Shown here piece by piece: positions 46,944-57,000 of a stretch of DNA of 64,000 bases (its first letter is position 1; each line of letters starts with the position of its first letter). The position numbers and the translations under genes are program-made. This stretch comes from JAQGMV01 sp963828715 (GTDB lineage: Bacteria > Pseudomonadota > Gammaproteobacteria > Burkholderiales > SG8-41). The DNA is taken from NCBI GenBank assembly GCA_963828715.1, contig CAWHFX010000010.1:248001-312000 (forward strand), given 5' to 3'. The notes under the pieces were generated by a model. It made no database searches, was not told the origin of the DNA, and worked only from the letters and a program-made list of their open reading frames with translations.

Positions 46944-49900
46944 ATGTACTTCGACGTCCAACTCTGGCGCATGATGAAGGGCCTGCGGGCGCGTATTCTT
47001 CTCGCCGTCGTCCTGGGGTTGCTCGCGCTTGCCGCCGGCATTGCACGCTTCGCTTTTCTCGGCTGGTTTCTCGCGCTGGTTTTCCAGGGTGCATCCGGCC
47101 AGTTCGCATGGCCGCTCGCGGGTGTTGCCGCTGCGATCGTGCTGCGTGCGGCGCTCGAGCACGCACGAACGATGCTCGCACATCGAACCGCCGCACAGGC
47201 GCAGGAGATGCTGCGCACGCGTCTGTTCGACAAGATCGTCGCGCTGGGACCGGGCTGGTTCGCCGAGAAGCGCACCGGCGGCGTCATGCTGTCCATGGTG
47301 GATGGCGTCGAGCAGTTGCAGACCTTCTTCGGGCAGTATCTGCCGCAGCTCCTGATCTCGGCGTGCGCACCGTTCGCGATCTTCGCATTCATGATGTGGT
47401 GGGACGTGCCCGTTGCGAGCGTCATGCTGGCCGCGGCGATTCTCACGCTGATTCTGCCGAGCCTCGTTCATCGTCAGAACCGTCGCGCGGCGATTGCGCG
47501 ACAGCAAGCGTTCAAGGCCTACGGCGAGGAATTCCTCGATGCGATGCAGGGCCTGCCGACGTTGAAAGCGTTCGGCCAGGGGAAAGCGTACGGCCGGATG
47601 CTCGCGAGCAAAGCGAGAGCGCTGTCGGACAGCACGCTCTGGGTGCTCGCCGTGAGCGTGCTCACGCGCGGAGTCACCGATCTCGGCATGGCATTGGGCG
47701 CGGCCGCTGCGCTCGTGCTGGGCGCCTGGCGCGTGACTCAGGGCGAGATGGGCATGGAAGCGCTGCTCGTCGTGCTGATGGCGGGTACCGAGATCTTTCG
47801 GCCGCTGCGCGATCTGCGAACGGTGCTGCATCAGGGCATGACCGGACAGTCGGCGGCTGAGGGCATCCGGGCGCTGCTGAGCGAGGAAGGCTCTGCGCCT
47901 GCGGGCGGATCGACGTCACTCGCCGGTGCCGGTCCGACAGCCGGGGATCGACTTCGCAGGCGTCGATTCGCCTATCCGGGTGCGCGCGATGCCGCTATCG
48001 AGGAGCTGAGCTTCTCCGTGGCGCCGGGTGAACGCGTGGGCATCGTCGGCCCGAGCGGCGCCGGTAAATCGTCGATCGTGCGGTTGCTGCTGCGCTCGTA
48101 CGATCCTCAGGATGGGACCGTGTGCATCGGTGGTCACGACGCTGCGTAACCTCGATCCCGAGCAGATTCGAAGCCGGATCGCCGTCGTCGCGCAGGACAC
48201 GTATCTCTTCTACGGGACGATCGAGGAGAACCTGCGCCTCGGCCGGCCCGATGCGAGCAGCGCCGAGGTCGAGGCGGCGGCGCGAACGGCCAACGCGCAC
48301 GACTTCATTCAGGCGCTGCCCGATGGCTATCAGACGCTGATCGGCGAGCGCGGCACACGATTGTCCGGCGGACAACGTCAGCGGCTCGCCATCGCGCGCG
48401 CGGTTCTGCGCGACGCGCCGATCCTGATTCTCGACGAGGCGCTCTCATCGGTCGATGCAGAGAACGAGGCCGTGATCCAGGAGGCGCTCGATCGCCTGAT
48501 GCGCGGAACGCACGACGCTGATTCTCGCCCATCGGCTGTCGAGCGTGATCGGCGCCGATCGCATTCTCGTGCTCGAGCGCGGGCATGTCGTCGAAAGCGG
48601 GCGCCATGACGAGCTCATGCGCCGCGACGGACCGTATCGCCGGCTCATGGGTGCACAGGCCGCGACCGCTCAGAACGATGACATTACCGATGCCGAGGTC
48701 GCGCTCAACGCGATCGAACATCCGGATCACGCCGGTACGCGCATGGACGAAACGCGCGATGAGCAACGCATCGAAGTGCGCGACATCAACGCCGACGCGA
48801 CGAAGGTCGACTGGCGCAATACGGTCGTCACGCTCATGTCGTTCATCCGTCCGTGGTGGCGGCAACTGACATTGGTACGGTCGCCCTGGGCATCGGACGC
48901 GTCGCTGCGTTCATCGGCGTCGGCGTGGTGGGCGCGCTCGTCATCGCGGCGGTGAAGGACGGGTACTGGCCGCAGTCTCTCGTCATCGCGCTGCTCGTCG
49001 TCGCGCCGCTGGCAGGCTTGCTGCACTGGCTCGAATCCTGGCTTGCGCACGACATGGCGTATCGCCTGCTCGCCGAGATGCGCATCGATCTCTACGGCAA
49101 GCTCGAAGCGCTCGCCCCGGCCTATCTGCTGGAACGGCGGTCGGGAGATCTGCTCGCGCTCTCGACGCAGGATGTGGAAACGGTCGAGTATTTCTTCGCT
49201 CACACGGTTGCGCCCGGCCTTCGTCGCGGCGCTCGTGCCGTGCGCGGTGCTGGCGACCCTGGCGATCGCTGCCTGGCCGCTCGCTTTCGCGCTGCTGCCT
49301 TTCCTGGCGTACGCGGGACTCTCTCCGTGGGTCGGGCGGCGGCGCATCGACCGCATGGGAACGGAAGCGCGTGCAGCGCTCGGACAGCTCGGCGCGCACG
49401 TCACCGAAACGATTCAGGGACTGTCCGATCTGCTTGCGTTTCAGGCGACACAGCGGCGGCGTACGCAGTTCGTCATGCTGGTGCAGCGTTATCAGCAGAT
49501 GCGCCTTGCATTGCTTCGATGACCTCTCGCGCCAGAACGAAAGACTGGAGCTTGCGACCGGCTTCGGCGGCCTCGCGATCGCGGGCGTGGGCGCGTACCT
49601 CGTCGCGAACGGCGCCATCGCGCCAACCTTGTTGCCGCTGCTGATCCTCATCTCGGTCGCGGCGTTTCTGCCGGTCTCCGAAATCTCCCAGGTCGGCCGC
49701 CAGCTCGCCGACACGATCGCATCGACGCGACGCTTGCACGTCGTGCATTCGGAGCCGGTGCGGATCCTCGACGGTCCGATCGCCCCGCCGGTGCCCGCTG
49801 GCGGTTCGTCGGTGCAATTCCATCAGGTTCGGTTCACCTATCCACGGCGTAGCGCGCCCGCGCTGTCGAACGTCTCGTTCGATGTTGCCGCAGGATCGAC

Positions 49901-50564
49901 TGTCGCACTGGTCGGGCCTTCCGGCGCCGGCAAGACCACCGTCGCGAATCTGCTGCTTCGTTTCTGGGACCCGGACGCAGGCTCCGTGCGCCTCGATGGC
50001 GTGGATGTGCGCGAGCTCACGCTCGAAGGGCTGCGCGAGCGCATTGCGCTGGTCGCACAGGACACCTACTTGTTCAACGATACGCTCGGGGCCAACATCC
50101 GGCTCGCGCGGCCGGGCGCATCCGATACTGCGATAACGCGCGCGCTCGAACAGGCAGCGTTATCGGAGTTCGTCGCAGGTCTGCCCGAGGGTCTCGAGAC
50201 GCGCGTCGGCGAGCGTGGTGTTCAGCTCTCCGGCGGACAGCGCCAGCGCGTCGCGATCGCCCGTGCCTTTTTGAAGGACGCGCCGATCCTGATTCTGGAT
50301 GAAGCCACGTCGCATCTCGATACGCTGAGCGAGATGCACGTGCGCCATGCGCTCGCGGCTTTGATGGCCGATCGGACGACGCTGGTGATCGCGCATCGAC
50401 TGTCGACGATACGTGGCGCCGACCTGATCCTCATGCTCGACGGCGGGCGCGTGGTCGAGAGCGGCACGCACGCCGAGCTGGTTGCGCGACGCGGTTTCTA
50501 TGCCCGGCTCGTCGAACGGCAGATGACGAGTGTGCAAACGCGGGACAGCAAGGTGTATTCGTAA
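46944..50564 (+). CDS. fused double ABC exporter, TMD-NBD-TMD-NBD (about seven frameshifts)
   Basis: Joined across frames this is one ~1200-residue polypeptide with two half-transporters and no stop/start between them. Half one: membrane helices (ILLAVVLGLLALAAGIARFAFLGWF), Walker A GPSGAGKSS, Q-loop VVAQDTYLF, signature LSGGQRQRL, Walker B ILILDEAL. Half two: SLVIALLVVAPLAGLL, LLPLLILISVAAFLP, Walker A GPSGAGKTT, VAQDTYLF, LSGGQRQRV, ILILDEAT, AHRLSTI. Breaks lie near 47945/47965 (two, compensating), 48145, 48518, 48870, 49212 and 49518; five are +1 and two apparently -1. Halves resemble CydCD-type thiol exporters. Substrate unknown. Starts 21 bases after a Bug gene. Confidence 0.85.
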
Positions 50565-50569
50565 ATCCC

Positions 50570-50605
50570 CCGCCCCAATCCGGGGAGAGGGTAGGGTGAG
50601 GTAAT
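50570..50605 (+). repeat. short copy of the CCCTCACCC foldback element
   Basis: GCCCCAATCCGGGGAGAGGGTAGGGTGAGGTAAT matches the right arm of the element at 43006-43102, minus the left arm. It begins within three bases of the ABC gene stop codon and lies before the alpha/beta hydrolase start. Confidence 0.6.
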
Positions 50606-50612
50606 TCAAGCC

Positions 50613-51770
50613 ATGTATTACGAAGGCAACTGGATCGACAGCTTCCCGAAGAACTACCAATGGTCCAATGCGACCCTGATCACGAAGGGCATGGCGCCCT
50701 ACGGCGCGGTGGCGCTCGGCGAAATCGACGAGATCGTGCAGCGCCTGCATCGCCGCGCCGACGAGCCGCAAGCCTGGGCCGAGGAATGGTGCGCGATGGC
50801 CGCGCGCATCGAAGCGATGGCGGATGAAGCCGCGCGTGAACGGCGCGACGCCACGGCCGGCAACTGCTACCTGCGTGCGGGGATGTACTACTTCACGGGC
50901 GAGCGCATGGTGCCGCCCGGCGCAGACAAGACGGCGATCTACAGGAAGAGCCTGCGCTGCTCGCAAGAGGGTCTCAAGCGCCGCTATCCGAATCTCGAAG
51001 TCGTCGATGTTCCTTACGAGAGTTCGTCGCTCGCCGCGTATTTCCTGAAATCGACGCGGACCGACGGCCGTGCGCCGACCGTCGTGCTGTTCAACGGCCT
51101 CGACAACTGTAAGGAGATGAACGTGCTGTTCGCGGGCGCGGAGCTCGCGTTCCGCGGCTTCCACACGCTTGCGATCGACGGTCCCGGGCAGGGCGAGTCG
51201 CTGCGGCTGCGCAACCACCCGTCACGTTACGACTATGAAGTGGCGGGCACGCCGGCGTATGACTTCGTCGCGAAGCGTTCCGACGTCGATCCGAAGCGCG
51301 TCGCGATCGTTGCGTACAGCGCCGGCGGTTACTACGCACCGCGCGTCGCCGCCTTCGAGAAGCGTTACGCAGCCTGTGTCGCATGGGGACCGCACTACGA
51401 CTATCACGCCGTCTGGGAAAAGCGCTGGTCCGCAATGAAGAAGGATCACAACAGCGTGGCGACGTCGCATTTTCAGCTTCCCTGGGTGCTCGGCGTGGAG
51501 GACATGGAAGCCGCGATGGAGAAGCTCGAGAGATTCACGCTGGCCGGGGTGGCAGAGAAGATCGAGTGTCCCATCCTCATCACGTGGGGCAGCGAGGACA
51601 AGCTCACTCCGCGCGAGATCGGACAGCAGCTCTACGACGCGGCGGGATCGAAGGACAAGACACTGAAGATTTTCGATCGTGAGAGCGGCGGCTTCGAACA
51701 CTGTCAGGCCGACAACCGTCAGGTCGGAACGGACTTCATCTGCGACTGGCTGGAACGGCGGCTGCGCTGA
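50613..51770 (+). CDS. alpha/beta hydrolase, dihydropseudooxynicotine hydrolase-like
   Basis: 385 residues. A long helical N-terminal part (AWAEEWCAMAARIEAMADEAARERR...AGNCYLRAGMYYFTGERMVPP) followed by the hydrolase core: PTVVLFNGLDNCKEMNVLFAG, HTLAIDGPGQGESLRLRN, VAIVAYSAGGYYAPRVAAFEKRYAACVAWG (nucleophile in YSAGG), LITWGSEDKLTPREIG and GGFEHCQADN (catalytic His). This two-part layout is typical of the 2,6-dihydropseudooxynicotine hydrolase/DUF1100 group, which cleave C-C bonds; the substrate here is unknown. Confidence 0.85.
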   Translation: MYYEGNWIDSFPKNYQWSNATLITKGMAPYGAVALGEIDEIVQRLHRRADEPQAWAEEWCAMAARIEAMADEAARERRDATAGNCYLRAGMYYFTGERMVPPGADKTAIYRKSLRCSQEGLKRRYPNLEVVDVPYESSSLAAYFLKSTRTDGRAPTVVLFNGLDNCKEMNVLFAGAELAFRGFHTLAIDGPGQGESLRLRNHPSRYDYEVAGTPAYDFVAKRSDVDPKRVAIVAYSAGGYYAPRVAAFEKRYAACVAWGPHYDYHAVWEKRWSAMKKDHNSVATSHFQLPWVLGVEDMEAAMEKLERFTLAGVAEKIECPILITWGSEDKLTPREIGQQLYDAAGSKDKTLKIFDRESGGFEHCQADNRQVGTDFICDWLERRLR

Positions 51771-52003
51771 GCATCGGCGCCCACGGCACGCGCGCGGGCC
51801 GATCTTCGCAACCGATCTGTTACTGCTGTCGCGCTTTGACGAGCGATTTACCGGTTGACGAGCATTACCAATGGTTGGAAACTGAGAAATCGGCTCTGAC
51901 CCGATCATCCGGCGGCGGATTCAATCGCGCGTCCCCGCGTCACGGACCAGGCAACCACGCTAAGAACCTGGAGACGCCCAGAACTCCTGCGGGAGATATG
52001 GTC

Positions 52004-53032
52004 ATGACAGCAAAGACGATGAAGGCTGCAGTGGTCCGGAAGTTCGGCGCCCCATTGACCATTGATGAGCTGCCGGTACCGACGCCCGGCTATGGTGAAG
52101 TACTGGTGAAAATCGTCGCGACCGGCGTCTGTCACACCGATCTGCACGCCGCCACGGGCGACTGGCCGGTAAAGCCAGTTTTACCGTTTGTTCCCGGACA
52201 CGAAGGTGTGGGGCACGTTGCAGCCGTCGGACCGGGCGTGACGAATCTCAAGGAAGGCGACCCCGTCGGTATCGCATGGCTGCACGATGCGTGCGGCAGT
52301 TGCGAGTACTGCATCACGGGCTGGGAGACGCTGTGCGAAGCACAGCACAACTCCGGCTACAGCGTGAACGGCAGCTTCGGTGAATACGCGATCGGTTCGG
52401 CTCCGTACGTGGGACACCTTCCGGCCAACGCTGATTTCGTGCGGCTTGCGCCTATACTTTGCGCCGGTGTCACCACTTATAAAGGCATCAAGGAAACCGA
52501 AGTTAAGCCGGGAGAGTGGATCGCGATCTCCGGTATCGGCGGACTCGGTCATGTCGCCGTTCAGTACGCAAAAGCCATGGGCTTGCATGTCATTGCCCTG
52601 GACGTAGCCGAGGAGAAGCTCGCGCTGGCGCGTAAGCTCGGCGCGGAGCTTGCCATCGACGCGCGCTCGCCTGACGTGGCCAAGCAGGTGATGCAAGCCA
52701 CGGGTGGTGGCGTTCATGGCGTCCTGGTGACCGCTGTCTCACCGCCCGCGTTTTCTCAGGCGCTCAAGCTCGTGCGCCGCCGCGGAACGATCGCCCTGGT
52801 CGGTTTGCCTCCGGGCGAGTTTCCCACTCCGATTTTCGAGGTCGTGCTCAAGCGCATTACGCTGCGCGGCTCTATCGTCGGAACGCGTAAGGATCTTGCC
52901 GAAGCGATCGACTTCGCCGTCGAGGGCAAGGTGCGCGCTCATATTCACGAAGCGCGATTGGACGATATCAACCGCATTTTCTCGGATATGGAAGGCGGCA
53001 AGATCGACGGCAGGATCGTGGTCACGATGTGA
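52004..53032 (+). CDS. adhP: zinc-dependent alcohol dehydrogenase, AdhP type
   Basis: 342 residues, medium-chain dehydrogenase fold. Catalytic-zinc region VCHTDLHAATGDWP and GHEGVGHVA; structural zinc cysteines in DACGSCEYCITGWETLC; NAD-binding GIGGLGHVAVQYAKAMG; the C-terminus RLDDINRIFSDMEGGKIDGRIVVTM is the usual AdhP ending. ATG 52004 follows GGGAG. Oxidises primary alcohols to aldehydes with NAD. Placed 58 bases before the aldehyde oxidoreductase genes, so the two are likely sequential steps. Confidence 0.93.
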   Translation: MTAKTMKAAVVRKFGAPLTIDELPVPTPGYGEVLVKIVATGVCHTDLHAATGDWPVKPVLPFVPGHEGVGHVAAVGPGVTNLKEGDPVGIAWLHDACGSCEYCITGWETLCEAQHNSGYSVNGSFGEYAIGSAPYVGHLPANADFVRLAPILCAGVTTYKGIKETEVKPGEWIAISGIGGLGHVAVQYAKAMGLHVIALDVAEEKLALARKLGAELAIDARSPDVAKQVMQATGGGVHGVLVTAVSPPAFSQALKLVRRRGTIALVGLPPGEFPTPIFEVVLKRITLRGSIVGTRKDLAEAIDFAVEGKVRAHIHEARLDDINRIFSDMEGGKIDGRIVVTM

Positions 53033-53090
53033 TGATTCGGGTGACCGGCGCCTGAACAATTCGGGACGAGCGGGACAGGAGGAGAGCACG

Positions 53091-53564
53091 ATGCAAAAGT
53101 CGCTCCACATCAACGCCGACAAGTGCACGGGCTGCTTGCAATGCGAGATGGCGTGCAGCTACGAAAACTACGGCATCTTCAATCCCGCGAAATCGCGCAT
53201 CAAGGTCTTCGATTTCGAGCACACCGGGCGCAAGGTGCCCTACACGTGCACGCAGTGCGACGAAGCGTGGTGCCTGCACGCATGTCCGGTCGAGGCGATC
53301 AAGGTGGATGGCGCGACCGGCGCGAAGATCGTGCTCGAAGACGTATGCGTCGGCTGCAAGGTCTGTACGATCGCGTGCCCGTTCGGAACGATCAACTACG
53401 TTCAGGACACCGGCAAGGTACAGAAGTGCGACTTGTGCGCCGGCGATCCGGCCTGTGCCGCTGCGTGCCCGACGGGCGCAATCACGTACGTCGATGCCGA
53501 TTGGACGGGCCTCGAGCGCATGAAGCAGTGGGCGGCGAAGGTCGGCAATCAGCCGCAGGCATAA
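53091..53564 (+). CDS. aorA: polyferredoxin subunit of aldehyde oxidoreductase
   Basis: 157 residues with sixteen cysteines in four groups (CTGCLQCEMAC; CTQCDEAWCLHAC; CVGCKVCTIAC; CDLCAGDPACAAAC), enough for four [4Fe-4S] clusters, as in the AorA subunit of Aromatoleum-type tungsten aldehyde oxidoreductase. It carries electrons between the tungsten subunit and the FAD subunit. Start at 53091, with GAGGAGAGC just upstream. Followed closely (12 bases) by the catalytic subunit gene. Confidence 0.9.
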   Translation: MQKSLHINADKCTGCLQCEMACSYENYGIFNPAKSRIKVFDFEHTGRKVPYTCTQCDEAWCLHACPVEAIKVDGATGAKIVLEDVCVGCKVCTIACPFGTINYVQDTGKVQKCDLCAGDPACAAACPTGAITYVDADWTGLERMKQWAAKVGNQPQA

Positions 53565-53576
53565 AGGAGAGCGCGC

Positions 53577-55424
53577 ATGAGCTGGGCAGGAAAGATTCTC
53601 CGTGTCGATCTGACGAAGGGCGCGTGCGTTGCGGAGCCGCTCAATATGAAATGGGCGCGCGAGTACATCGGGCAACGCGGTCTCGCTACGAAGTACTTTA
53701 CCGAGGAGGTCGACCCGAAAGTCGATCCACTCTCGCCCGCGAACAAGATCATCTGGGCGACCGGCCCGCTCACGGGGACGATGGCGTCGACGGGCGGCCG
53801 TTATTCGGTCATCACCAAGGGCGCGCTGACCGGCGCCATCGCGTGCTCGAACTCCGGCGGCTATTGGGGCGCCGAGCTCAAGATGGCCGGCTGGGACATG
53901 ATCATCTTCGAAGGCAAGTCGGCAAAACCGGTTTATCTCCATATCCAGAACGACACCGCCGAGTTGCTGGATGCGGAGTGGGTGTGGGGCAAGTCGGTGT
54001 GGGACAGCGAGCCCGCGATCAAGGCGAAGCATCAGGACCCGCAGATGCGCGTGAGCTGCATCGGGCGCGCGGGTGAGACCGGCTGCATGTACGCGGCGGT
54101 GATCAACGATCTGCACCGCGCCGCAGGCCGTTCCGGCGTCGGCACGGTCATGGGAAGCAAGAATCTCAAGGCGATTGCCGTTCGCGGCACCAAGGGCGTC
54201 GGCAACGTGCGCGACCCGAAGGCGTTCATGCAGGCGACGGTCGCGGCGAAGAAGGTCCTCGCCGATAACGCGGTGACCGGGCAGGGCCTGCCGAAGTACG
54301 GCACGCAGGTGCTGATGAACGTCATCAACGAGGTCGGCGCGCTGCCCACGCGCAATCATCGCGACGTCCAGTTCGAAGGCGCGAAGTTCATTTCCGCTGA
54401 AGCCATGCACGAACCGCGTGCGAGCGACGGCAAGAAGAACCTCGTCACCAACCAGGCGTGTTTCGGCTGCACGATCGCGTGCGGCCGCATCTCCAAGATC
54501 GACGAGACCCACTACACCGTCGTCAACCGTCCCAAGTACTGGGGTGCTTCCGGCGGACTCGAATACGAAGCGGCCTGGGCGTTGGGCGCTGCGAATGGCG
54601 TGAAGGATCTCGAAGCGCTGACGTACGCGAACTTCGTCTGCAACGAGGACGGCTTCGATCCGATCTCGTTCGGCGCGACCGTGGGCGCCGTGATGGAGCT
54701 CTACGAGATGGGCGTGCTGACGAAGGAGCAGCTCGGCATCGAAGCGCCGTTCGGATCGGCGCAGGCGCTGACGTACTTCGCGGAGCTCACCGCGCGCGGC
54801 GAAGGCTTCGGCAAAGAAATCGGACAGGGTTCGAAGCGGCTTACGGCCAAGTACGGTCATCCCGACCTGTCGATGAGCGTCAAAGGTCAGGAATTTCCGG
54901 CGTACGACTCGCGTGGCATTCAGGGCATGGGACTCGCGTACGCCACCGCGAACCGGGGCGCGTGCCACTTGCGCGGTTATACGGTCGCCTCCGAGATACT
55001 CGGCATCCCGATGAAGACCGATCCGCTCGTCACGGACGGGAAGGCCGGTCTGGTAAAGGCGTTCCAGGATGCGACGTCCGTGTTCGACTCGGCCGGCATC
55101 TGCATATTCACGAGCTTCGCGTGGACCCTGGCGGACGTGCAGCCGCAGCTTGCTGCCGCGTGCACCGACGAATTCACGCTGGAGGAGCTGAACCTGATCG
55201 GCGAGCGCATCTGGAACATGGAGCGCGACTTCAACAATCGTGCGGGCTTCACGAGCAAGGACGACACGTTGCCCAAGCGGCTTCTCACCGAGCCGGCCAA
55301 ATCGGGTCCCGCGAAGGGTCTCGTCAATCAGCTCGATAAGATGCTGCCCGAATACTATTCGCTGCGCGGCTGGGACGAGGCGGGGCAGTTGAAGCCGGAG
55401 ACGCGTACGCGGCTCGGATTGTGA
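53577..55424 (+). CDS. aorB: tungsten aldehyde ferredoxin oxidoreductase, catalytic subunit
   Basis: 615 residues. GKILRVDLTKGACVAEPL at the N-terminus, RSGVGTVMGSKNLKAIAVRG (pterin-binding region), the cluster motif CFGCTIAC with cysteines 295, 298, 302 and a fourth at about 509 (DSAGIC), and GLEYEAAWALG. All are standard for the AOR family. It oxidises aldehydes to acids at a bis-tungstopterin. Stop overlaps the next gene start (GTGA). A long antisense open frame across it is a shadow. Confidence 0.95.
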   Translation: MSWAGKILRVDLTKGACVAEPLNMKWAREYIGQRGLATKYFTEEVDPKVDPLSPANKIIWATGPLTGTMASTGGRYSVITKGALTGAIACSNSGGYWGAELKMAGWDMIIFEGKSAKPVYLHIQNDTAELLDAEWVWGKSVWDSEPAIKAKHQDPQMRVSCIGRAGETGCMYAAVINDLHRAAGRSGVGTVMGSKNLKAIAVRGTKGVGNVRDPKAFMQATVAAKKVLADNAVTGQGLPKYGTQVLMNVINEVGALPTRNHRDVQFEGAKFISAEAMHEPRASDGKKNLVTNQACFGCTIACGRISKIDETHYTVVNRPKYWGASGGLEYEAAWALGAANGVKDLEALTYANFVCNEDGFDPISFGATVGAVMELYEMGVLTKEQLGIEAPFGSAQALTYFAELTARGEGFGKEIGQGSKRLTAKYGHPDLSMSVKGQEFPAYDSRGIQGMGLAYATANRGACHLRGYTVASEILGIPMKTDPLVTDGKAGLVKAFQDATSVFDSAGICIFTSFAWTLADVQPQLAAACTDEFTLEELNLIGERIWNMERDFNNRAGFTSKDDTLPKRLLTEPAKSGPAKGLVNQLDKMLPEYYSLRGWDEAGQLKPETRTRLGL

Positions 55425-56683
55425 AGCACGTCATCCTGGGCAATGGTCCGGCCGGCGTAATCGCCGCCGAAACGATTCGCAAGCAGCGGCGCGACGACGA
55501 GATCGTTCTGTTCGGCGACGAGCCCGAGCCGCCGTACTCGCGCATGGCCATCCCCTATCTGCTGATGGGCAATATCGGCGAGAAGGGCACGTATCTGCGC
55601 AAGGACGAGGGCCATTTCGAACGGCAGCGCATCGACTTGCGAAGCGGCAGGGCGACGCGAGTCGATACGGCCGCCCGCCGCCTGCACCTCGAAAGCGGCG
55701 ATCCGATTTCTTTCGACCGGCTGCTCATCGCGACGGGCGCTACGCCGGTTCGCCCACCGATACCGGGCATGGATCTGCCGCGCGTGCACGCCTGCTGGAC
55801 GCTTGCGGACGCACGCGAGATCATGTCCCTGGCGTCCCCCGGCGCGCGTGTGCTGCAGATGGGCGCGGGCTTCATCGGCTGCATCATCATGGAAGCGCTA
55901 GCGGCGCGTGACGTGGCGCTGACCGTCGTGGAAATGGGCGACCGCATGGTGCCGCGGATGATGGGCGAGGGCGCGGGCGGCATGATCAGGCGCTGGGTGG
56001 AAGGCAAGGGCGTACGGGTCTACACCTCGACACGCGTCGAGGCGATCGAGGCCGGATCGCCGCTCGTCGTGCGCCTCTCCAACGGCGAGTCACTCCCCGT
56101 CGATCTCGTGATCTCCGCGACCGGCGTGCAACCCAACATCGCGTTCCTCGAAAACTCCGGCATTCAGTGCCTGCGCGGCGTGCTCACGGACGAGCACATG
56201 CAGACGAACGTGGAGGGAATCTTCGCGGCCGGTGATTGCGCCGAAGCGTTCGATCCAGTCTCGGGCAAGACGATCGTCAGCGCCATTCAGCCGAACGCCG
56301 CGGACCAGGCGTACTGCGCCGCCATGAACATGGCCGGCAGGAAGGCGCGGACGAACGGGGTCACGCAGATCAACGTGCTCGACACGCTCGGTCTCGTTTC
56401 AGCGTCGTTCGGCCAGTGGGAAGGCGTGCCCGGCGGCGAGCACGTCGAGCGCTCGGACGAAGAGAACTTCCGCTACATCCGACTCGAGTTCGACGGCGAC
56501 GTGCTGGTCGGGTCGAACTGCATCGGTCTCACACAGCACGTGGGCATTCTGCGCGGCCTCACCGAGTCGCGTGTGAAGCTCGGCGCCTGGAAGCAGACCC
56601 TCCTGCGCGACCCGCTGCAGCTTCCGCAGGCGTATCTCGCAAGCGCGCAGGCGCAGCACGCCCGCAGCGTGAAGGTCGCGTAA
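55421..56683 (+). CDS. aorC: FAD/NAD(H)-dependent oxidoreductase subunit of aldehyde oxidoreductase
   Basis: 420 residues, GTG start overlapping the aorB stop. FAD fingerprint GNGPAGVIAAETIRKQ at residues 7-22, second Rossmann motif QMGAGFIGC for NAD(H), and the FAD-binding GDCAEAFD near residue 270. It is the pyridine nucleotide-disulphide oxidoreductase type seen as the third subunit in AorABC enzymes, which lets the complex reduce NAD with the electrons from aldehyde oxidation. Confidence 0.9.
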   Translation: MKHVILGNGPAGVIAAETIRKQRRDDEIVLFGDEPEPPYSRMAIPYLLMGNIGEKGTYLRKDEGHFERQRIDLRSGRATRVDTAARRLHLESGDPISFDRLLIATGATPVRPPIPGMDLPRVHACWTLADAREIMSLASPGARVLQMGAGFIGCIIMEALAARDVALTVVEMGDRMVPRMMGEGAGGMIRRWVEGKGVRVYTSTRVEAIEAGSPLVVRLSNGESLPVDLVISATGVQPNIAFLENSGIQCLRGVLTDEHMQTNVEGIFAAGDCAEAFDPVSGKTIVSAIQPNAADQAYCAAMNMAGRKARTNGVTQINVLDTLGLVSASFGQWEGVPGGEHVERSDEENFRYIRLEFDGDVLVGSNCIGLTQHVGILRGLTESRVKLGAWKQTLLRDPLQLPQAYLASAQAQHARSVKVA

Positions 56684-56704
56684 GAACCGTCGCCAGGAAC
56701 GGCT

Positions 56705-56971
56705 GTGGAAATTACGCTGAAGCTCTTCGCGACGCTCGGCGACTACCTGCCGCACGAACTGAACGGCCGCATGCGCAAGTTCAACGAGCTGCCGATCGAG
56801 ATCGCGGATGCGGCGACGGTGCAGACGGTCATCGATCAGTTCAACGTGCCGCGTGCAAAAGCGCATCTCGTGCTGGTGAACGGCGTTTTCATTCCACCGG
56901 ACGCGCGTGCCCAGCATGCGCTGCGCGCCGGTGACGAGCTCGCCGTCTGGCCTCCGATCGCCGGGGGGTAG
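56705..56971 (+). CDS. MoaD/ThiS-like sulfur carrier
   Basis: 88 residues from GTG 56705, with beta-grasp pattern EITLKLFATLGDYLP...LVLVNGVFIPPD...LRAGDELAVWPPIAGG. The C-terminal GG is the thiocarboxylation site of MoaD-type carriers, here probably used to make the dithiolene of the tungstopterin. It is the last gene of the aor cluster, 21 bases after aorC. Dedicated MoaD paralogues are typical beside AOR operons. Confidence 0.88.
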   Translation: MEITLKLFATLGDYLPHELNGRMRKFNELPIEIADAATVQTVIDQFNVPRAKAHLVLVNGVFIPPDARAQHALRAGDELAVWPPIAGG

Positions 56972-57000
56972 TGTCGCGAACCGTAAGTGCGCACCCTATA

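Noticed and set aside
46944..50564. Reading the broken ABC region as several short ABC genes or as a decaying pseudogene
   Set aside because: Flanking coding quality is intact, motifs appear in the correct order, and the breaks are single-base changes like those in other genes of the window.
50160..51218. A 352-codon minus-strand open frame across the ABC and alpha/beta hydrolase genes
   Set aside because: Spans the ends of two real plus-strand genes and the repeat between them; no recognisable motif.
53022..54968. A 648-codon open frame on the minus strand across the aldehyde oxidoreductase genes
   Set aside because: It is antisense to strongly supported aorA/aorB. The translation has the alanine-arginine-leucine composition of a frame shadow and no family motif.
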